Origin: Clostridiales bacterium
Lineage (GTDB): Bacteria; Bacillota; Clostridia; Oscillospirales; CAG-382
Length of the DNA stretch: 10,021 bases
Assembly: GCA_003452915.1 (NCBI GenBank)
Contig: DMMZ01000047.1
Coordinates: 30,851-40,871 of the forward strand
Direction: 5' to 3'
Every line of letters starts with the position of its first letter. Within the stretch, counting starts at the first letter, position 1. The notes beneath the pieces were generated by a model that saw nothing but the letters and a program-made list of their open reading frames with translations, did no database searches and had not been told where the DNA came from. A program made the translations under genes and the position numbers. This document shows positions 5,365 through 10,021 of the stretch, one piece after another.

Positions 5365-6749
5365 TTTACCCCCTGTGGCGTATCCTCGAGAATAATTCCC
5401 ATTTCTTTTAGTTCGTTTCTTATAGCATCAGCAGCAGTAAAATCTCTTGCTTTTTTTGCGGTTGTACGTTTTTCTATCATCTGTTCAATAAATGAGGTAT
5501 CAATTCCCTTATCTTCAGCTTTTTCAAAACCAAGCAGAGAGCAAAGACCCATAAATATTTCATATGCTCTGTCTAAATAACCTTTAGATATATGCTGTTC
5601 GGAAAGACGTGTGTTGATTTCTCTTGTAATTTCAAACAAATATCCTATAGCATCTGCCGTATTAAAGTCGTCGTCAAGAGCCTCGAAAAACTGATTTTGC
5701 TTTAACTCAAGCATTGATAAACTGACATTCTCAAGTTCTACCAATAAATCATCAAAAACATTGTTTTTTAAGCGGAAACGCAAATTTTCGGCACAGTTAT
5801 GCAAGCGATCTATTGCTGCGGATGACTGTTCAAGTATCTCACCCGAGAAATTTATCGGGCTTCTGTAGTGTGATGAAAGCAGAAAATACCTGATGGTGGT
5901 ATATCCGTATTTTTTTGCGGCATCTCTGACCATAAAGAAATTGCCAAGTGATTTTGACATCTTGCGGTTGTCAACATTAATAAAACCGATATGCAGCCAA
6001 AAACGCGACATAGGATGTCCTGTTGCACATTCACTTTGTGCAATTTCGTTCTCGTGATGTGGGAAAATTAAATCCGGTCCACCTCCGTGAATATCTATCT
6101 CTGTTCCCAAAAATTTGTTTACCATTGCGGAGCACTCGATATGCCAACCCGGTCTGCCCTCACCCCAAGGAGAATTCCAGCTTATTTCGCCTTCTTTTTT
6201 TGCTTTCCAAAGTGTAAAATCAAACGGGTTCTTTTTAATTTCGTTTACATCGATTCTTGCACCTGCTTCTAAATCTTCAAGGTTAGCATGTGAAAGCTTA
6301 CCGTACTCGGTAAAGCTCTTTTGGTCAAAGTAAACGTCACCACCAGATACATAAGCGTTGCCATTTTCTATTAATTTTTCGATTATCTCGATAATTCTGT
6401 CGATATTCTCTGTTGCTTTCGGATGAAAGGTAGCATCATTGATTCCAAGTCCCTTAGCATCAACAAAATATTCTTTTATATATTTGTCAGCAACTTCTGG
6501 AACGGTAATACCTTCTTCGGCAGCTTTACGAATAAGCTTGTCATCGACATCGGTAAAATTCTGAACGTATGTGACCTTGTTTCCTTGAAATTCAAGATAA
6601 CGTCTCAGTAAGTCAAAAACAACAAAGCAACGGGCGTTTCCAACATGAAAATAATTATATACAGTAGGTCCGCAAACATACATACGGACAGTATTATTCT
6701 TGACAATGAATTCTTCTTTTTTTCGTGTAAGCGTGTTGTAAAGCTTCAT
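5349..6749 (-). CDS. cysS: Cysteinyl-tRNA synthetase
   Basis: Class I aminoacyl-tRNA synthetase that charges tRNA-Cys with cysteine in the cytoplasm. 466 residues, full length. Seen: zinc ligands Cys26 (YVCGPTVYN), Cys206 (HIECSAM), His231 and Glu235 (FPHHENEIAQS); the HIGH signature as HVGN (35-38); and KMSKS at 263-267. The C-terminal helical region holds the tail ARDFTAADAIRNELKEMGI...DTPQGVKW typical of the family. The ATG lies 22 bases after the pgsA stop. Its best ribosome site, AAAGG, is about 15 bases away, which is weak, so expression may depend on coupling to pgsA. No T-box leader fits in the gap. Confidence 0.98.
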   Translation of the reverse strand: MKLYNTLTRKKEEFIVKNNTVRMYVCGPTVYNYFHVGNARCFVVFDLLRRYLEFQGNKVTYVQNFTDVDDKLIRKAAEEGITVPEVADKYIKEYFVDAKGLGINDATFHPKATENIDRIIEIIEKLIENGNAYVSGGDVYFDQKSFTEYGKLSHANLEDLEAGARIDVNEIKKNPFDFTLWKAKKEGEISWNSPWGEGRPGWHIECSAMVNKFLGTEIDIHGGGPDLIFPHHENEIAQSECATGHPMSRFWLHIGFINVDNRKMSKSLGNFFMVRDAAKKYGYTTIRYFLLSSHYRSPINFSGEILEQSSAAIDRLHNCAENLRFRLKNNVFDDLLVELENVSLSMLELKQNQFFEALDDDFNTADAIGYLFEITREINTRLSEQHISKGYLDRAYEIFMGLCSLLGFEKAEDKGIDTSFIEQMIEKRTTAKKARDFTAADAIRNELKEMGIILEDTPQGVKWKKA

Positions 6750-6771
6750 AAATCAGTAAAAACGCCTTTCT

Positions 6772-7386
6772 TTATTTGTTGGTATCAAGATGTTTCCAAT
6801 ATGTTGCAAGATAGTTCATGCCAGACCAAACAGTATATACCAGCATTACCACCATTGAAATTAATGAAAGAACTCCGTTTGCAAACGGGAAAAGTATCGG
6901 CTCGAGGATAATCATTGATACACAAACAATTTGAGCGTTTGTCTTAATTTTGCCAAGACTGCTTGCTGCCACAACCGTGCCTGCTTCTTTAACTACAACC
7001 AGCCGCATTGAGGTTACCGCAAGCTCGCGAAAAATAACGATTATCGAAGCCCAAAAGAAAATTTGACGCATGGTTTCGGCTGAAAAAATAGCATCGACGG
7101 GAAAAATAAATTCTGAAACACAGACAGCAAATAAACCGCCAAATATAAGAAATTTATCCGCAAGCGGATCCATAAATTTTCCAAAATCGGTTATTAAATG
7201 CTTTTTTCTTGCTATATAACCATCAAGAAAATCGGTTACTGCTGCTAAAATGAACAACAACCCTGCAATAATTCTACTTATATAAAGATTGTCTTTTCCA
7301 AAAAAAGGATAAATAATAAACAGCATAAAAAACGGAATCATTATTATTCTTAAAATTGTCAGTCTGTTTGGAACATTAAGTCTCAT
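6772..7386 (-). CDS. pgsA: CDP-diacylglycerol--glycerol-3-phosphate 3-phosphatidyltransferase
   Basis: Integral membrane enzyme making phosphatidylglycerol phosphate from CDP-diacylglycerol and glycerol-3-phosphate, the entry to anionic phospholipids. The CDP-alcohol phosphotransferase signature D-x2-DG-x2-AR-x8-G-x3-D-x3-D is complete at Asp52 to Asp77 (204-residue numbering). Several hydrophobic segments are visible, including about 11-29, 38-54, 78-95, 105-122 and 150-190. I place the start at the ATG giving MRLNVPNRLTILRI, which matches the usual N-terminus, with GAAAGG about 14 bases upstream. An in-frame GTG at 7416 would add ten charged residues and has no ribosome site. It sits between rimO and cysS. 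The rimO-pgsA pairing near recA is common in Firmicutes. Confidence 0.93.
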   Translation of the reverse strand: MRLNVPNRLTILRIIMIPFFMLFIIYPFFGKDNLYISRIIAGLLFILAAVTDFLDGYIARKKHLITDFGKFMDPLADKFLIFGGLFAVCVSEFIFPVDAIFSAETMRQIFFWASIIVIFRELAVTSMRLVVVKEAGTVVAASSLGKIKTNAQIVCVSMIILEPILFPFANGVLSLISMVVMLVYTVWSGMNYLATYWKHLDTNK

Positions 7387-7428
7387 ATTTTTTATCGATT
7401 CCTTTCGTCGGGGCACGGAGTATATTTA

Positions 7429-8757
7429 TTATTTTTTTGCTTTACCTAATAAATCGTAATCGAGAAGCTCGGTAATCTCAATCTCAAGAATTTCTCCGTC
7501 TTTTATACGTCTGTGAGAGGAAAAATATACTTTTCCATCTATATCTGGTGCATCCGCATAAGAACGTCCGTAATAACTCTCGGAAACTGTGTCGTACCCC
7601 TCGCAGATTATTTTTAATGTTTTTCCAATAAAGCTCTTATTGAATTCGTTATGAATTCGCTGCTGATCGAGCATAATTATATCATAACGCTTTCTCTTTA
7701 GCTTCTCGTTTATCTGATCCGGCAGGTCAAAAGCCGGTGTGTTTTCTTCTCTTGAATAGGTAAACACACCAAGTCGCTCGAACCTGGTATCTTTAATAAA
7801 TTTATGAAGCTGCTTGAAGTTATCGTCAGTTTCACCAGGAAAGCCTACGATCACAGTTGAACGTAGTATTATTCCGGGTATTTTCTCCCGCAGTTTTTTT
7901 ATAATACTTGTAATGCTATCGGTGCTGTCACGTCGGTTCATCGCTTTTAAAATATCATTATTAATATGTTGAATAGGCATGTCAATGTATTTTACAACCT
8001 TTTCGTTGTTTGCGATGGTATCAATAAGCTCATCAGTTATCCTATCGGGATAACAATACAAAAGTCTTATCCATTCTATTCCTTTTATTTCAGAAAGCTC
8101 TGTTACAAGACTGTCCAGCGCATAAGTTCCGTATATATCCTCACCGTAACGTGTGGTATCCTGTGCAACAAGGCATAATTCCTTTACACCGAGAGAAGCC
8201 AGATTTTCAGCTTCTTCTATTATATCAGACATCTGTCTGCTTCTGAATTTACCTCTTATCTGAGGTATTACACAATAAGTACAGCAATTATCGCAGCCCT
8301 CTGCTATTTGAAGATATGCAAAATACTCGGGTGTTGTTATTATACGCTCCCCGCCTAACTGAAGTGAGTCAACATCCTTAAAGCTCTTATATTGCTTTTT
8401 ATTATAAGCAGATTCCACCGCTTCGATGATATCGTCAAGGCTGCCTGTTCCGATTATACAATCAACCTCAGGCATTTCCTTGAATAACTCATCTTTAAAA
8501 CGCTGGGGCAGACAACCTGCAACCACAATACCTTTAAGTGTATGATTCTCTTTTAGCCATGCTATATCGAGAATATTATTTATTGCTTCCTGCTTGGCAC
8601 TTTCAATAAACGCACAGGTATTGATGACGATTACATCCGCATCAACATCCTCTGCTACTATCTCATAGCCTGAATTTGCCAGCTTCGATAGCATTATTTC
8701 TGTATTAATTAAATTTTTCGGACATCCGAGCGAAACGAAGCCGACCTTTATAGCCAA
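7429..8757 (-). CDS. rimO: Ribosomal protein S12 (Asp) methylthiotransferase, radical SAM
   Basis: Adds a methylthio group to a conserved aspartate of ribosomal protein S12 using two [4Fe-4S] clusters and SAM. From this start it has about 442 residues. Domains in order: an N-terminal UPF0004/MTTase domain with Cys12 (GCPKN), Cys48 (NTCAF) and Cys82 (AGCLPQ); a radical SAM core with CX3CX2C at Cys155, Cys159 and Cys162 (EGCDNCCTYC); and a C-terminal TRAM domain (about 375-440). GCPKN, the gene neighbourhood and the size favour RimO over MiaB. Start: the TTG at 8757 gives MAIKVGFVSLGCPKN with AAAGGAG eleven bases away. An in-frame GTG at 8766 is only two bases from that site, so I think it less likely. 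Confidence 0.93.
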   Translation of the reverse strand: MAIKVGFVSLGCPKNLINTEIMLSKLANSGYEIVAEDVDADVIVINTCAFIESAKQEAINNILDIAWLKENHTLKGIVVAGCLPQRFKDELFKEMPEVDCIIGTGSLDDIIEAVESAYNKKQYKSFKDVDSLQLGGERIITTPEYFAYLQIAEGCDNCCTYCVIPQIRGKFRSRQMSDIIEEAENLASLGVKELCLVAQDTTRYGEDIYGTYALDSLVTELSEIKGIEWIRLLYCYPDRITDELIDTIANNEKVVKYIDMPIQHINNDILKAMNRRDSTDSITSIIKKLREKIPGIILRSTVIVGFPGETDDNFKQLHKFIKDTRFERLGVFTYSREENTPAFDLPDQINEKLKRKRYDIIMLDQQRIHNEFNKSFIGKTLKIICEGYDTVSESYYGRSYADAPDIDGKVYFSSHRRIKDGEILEIEITELLDYDLLGKAKK

Positions 8758-8791
8758 AGAAATCACTTCTCCTTTTTGTATTCACTGTTTT

Positions 8792-9403
8792 TTATTCAAT
8801 AATACTATTTATTGCATCGGTGATATCTCCGTATGCGTAACCCATTCTGTATAAATAGGCAGATATTTTTTGTTTTTGAGGTGTTATTAGCTCCGAGTTA
8901 ATTCCGTATTTTTCGGATATAATACTTTTGATATTATCTCTGTGATCGGTCTCTTCCAAAAACTCACAGGCGATATTTATATCATCCTTTAAAAAACCTC
9001 TAGCGTACAAATCGTTTTTAATACGTATAGGTCCCCAGTGCTTAAATTCGTAAAAGCTTTTCGCAAATCTTTCCGCAAGCTCTGTATCGTTTAAATATCT
9101 ACGTTCTTTTAAAAGTTCTACAACATCCGTAACAGTGTTTTTATCAAATTTTGCACACAGCTTATCTGTCAGCTTTTTTGCCGACATATCACCGTATGAA
9201 AGGTATGTAAACGCTTTTTTTATACACGCAAGACGAGAATTTGCTTCGTTAAGCTGTTCGTAAGCTTCTTCGTCAAGCTCGTCGCCTTCATTTAACATAA
9301 GACGTTCAAAATCTGAGGTAGTTATTAAAAAACTGCTTCCGCCGCAAGTTATATTTGCCTCATGATTGTTCTCGTCAATAAGTACCCTCTCAACAATAAA
9401 CAT
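8792..9403 (-). CDS. recX: Regulatory protein RecX
   Basis: Binds RecA and modulates filament growth on single-stranded DNA. 203 residues, alpha-helical, composed of repeated three-helix RecX modules. Seen: AFTYLSYGDMSAKKLTDKL (about 64-82) and the signature ERRYLNDTELAERFAKSF...KHWGPIRIKNDLYARGF (100-137). A third module runs to the C-terminus (SAYLYRMGYAYGDITDAIN). The ATG lies 11 bases after the recA stop with no recognisable Shine-Dalgarno sequence, so translation may rely on coupling to recA. That would keep RecX well below RecA, which fits its role; this is inference. rimO follows 25-34 bases downstream depending on its start. Confidence 0.93.
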   Translation of the reverse strand: MFIVERVLIDENNHEANITCGGSSFLITTSDFERLMLNEGDELDEEAYEQLNEANSRLACIKKAFTYLSYGDMSAKKLTDKLCAKFDKNTVTDVVELLKERRYLNDTELAERFAKSFYEFKHWGPIRIKNDLYARGFLKDDINIACEFLEETDHRDNIKSIISEKYGINSELITPQKQKISAYLYRMGYAYGDITDAINSIIE

Positions 9404-9414
9404 AATAAATGAAA

Positions 9415-10021
9415 TTATTCAGAATCATCTGATGCATCGTCATCAGAAATCCCATCAAATTTTACATCCTTGCACTTGACACGGATTTTATCTTCGATTT
9501 CTTTAGCAAGAGCTTTGTTTTCGGTAAGTACGAGACGGCAATTATCCTTACCCTGTCCTAGTTTCTCACCATTATATGAGAACCATGAGCCGCTTTTTTC
9601 TACAATACCAAATCTAGTGCCAAGTTCAACAATCTCGCTTTCTTTTGAGATTCCCAAGCCGTATAGAATATCAAATTCCGCTGCTTTGAAAGGTGGAGCG
9701 ACTTTATTTTTTACAACCTTGCATTTTACATGATTTCCGACAATGTCGGTACCTGCTTTAATCTGCTCTGTCTTTCTTACATCTATTCGTACAGAGGCGT
9801 AAAACTTCAATGCTCTGCCGCCTGTTGTAGTCTCGGGAGATCCATATATAACTCCGATTTTATCACGGAGCTGGTTTATAAATACTACTATACAATTTGA
9901 TTTTGAAATTGCACCCGACAGCTTACGAAGTGCCTGTGACATAAGTCTTGCGTGTAAACCAACATGAGATGCTCCCATATCACCGTCAATCTCGCTCTTT
10001 GGTACAAGTGCTGCTACTGAG
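9415..10021 (-). CDS. recA: RecA recombinase, 3' part (cut by window edge)
   Basis: Catalyses homologous strand exchange and, as a filament on single-stranded DNA, triggers LexA self-cleavage. Only the last 201 residues are present. The frame runs open to the right edge (beginning SVAALVPKSEIDGDMG), so the start, Walker A and operator lie outside. Seen: loop L1 (GDMGASHVG), the FINQLR strand, loop L2 to core (IYGSPETTTGGRALKFYASVR) and the C-terminal domain with FDILYGLGISKESEIVELG and GSWFSYNGEKLGQGKDN. An acidic tail (SDDDASDDSE) ends the protein. L1 has Ala where E. coli and B. subtilis have Asp (GDSH). First gene of the visible train leading to recX, rimO, pgsA, cysS and mrnC. Confidence 0.97.
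   Translation of the reverse strand, partial: SVAALVPKSEIDGDMGASHVGLHARLMSQALRKLSGAISKSNCIVVFINQLRDKIGVIYGSPETTTGGRALKFYASVRIDVRKTEQIKAGTDIVGNHVKCKVVKNKVAPPFKAAEFDILYGLGISKESEIVELGTRFGIVEKSGSWFSYNGEKLGQGKDNCRLVLTENKALAKEIEDKIRVKCKDVKFDGISDDDASDDSE

Noticed and set aside
6750..6771. T-box or other riboswitch before cysS
   Set aside because: The gap to pgsA is only 22 bases, with no room for such an element.
1..10021. CRISPR arrays, insertion sequences, prophage genes or a hidden defence system
   Set aside because: No spaced direct repeats, no transposase, integrase or nuclease-helicase proteins, and gaps between genes are too small to hide one.

Overview
The window is a compact, AT-rich bacterial chromosome segment with every convincing gene on the minus strand, so it reads right to left. 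The family set suggests a member of the Firmicutes/Clostridia, plausibly near Oscillospiraceae/Ruminococcaceae: a short-form HisG with HisZ, Mini-ribonuclease III after cysS, a Firmicutes-type LexA, and a recA-recX-rimO-pgsA-cysS run. The lineage is inferred from gene content and composition, not from any search.

Layout in the direction of transcription. (1) 10021-4978 is a tight gene train: recA (3' part only), recX, rimO, pgsA, cysS and mrnC. Gaps are about 10-45 bp and cysS/mrnC overlap. It combines recombination and its modulator, ribosomal protein S12 methylthiolation, phosphatidylglycerol synthesis, cysteinyl-tRNA formation and 23S rRNA maturation. (2) 4977-4813 is a 165-bp spacer rich in inverted repeats. 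It begins with a 9-bp palindrome directly after the mrnC stop, and near-identical palindrome sequence lies after hisD at the left end of the window. (3) lexA, the SOS repressor, follows. (4) tRNA-Lys(UUU) has its own very strong promoter and is followed by a long imperfect hairpin. (5) A secreted lipoprotein cyclophilin ends in a clear intrinsic terminator. (6) The histidine operon hisZ-hisG-hisD has a near-consensus sigma-A promoter. The window ends just after hisD.

hisZ and hisG together make the first enzyme of histidine synthesis (ATP phosphoribosyltransferase, hetero-oligomeric form), and hisD makes the last. lexA and recA are the two core SOS regulators, here about 4.6 kb apart in the same orientation, with recX beside recA.

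This is essentially a housekeeping region. I see no phage, transposase, CRISPR, toxin-antitoxin or defence genes, and no evidence for a new protein system. What deserves a second look is non-coding: the repeated palindrome and folded spacer before lexA, the absence of a recognisable LexA operator there, a 13-bp tandem duplication across the hisD start codon, and the long hairpin after tRNA-Lys.
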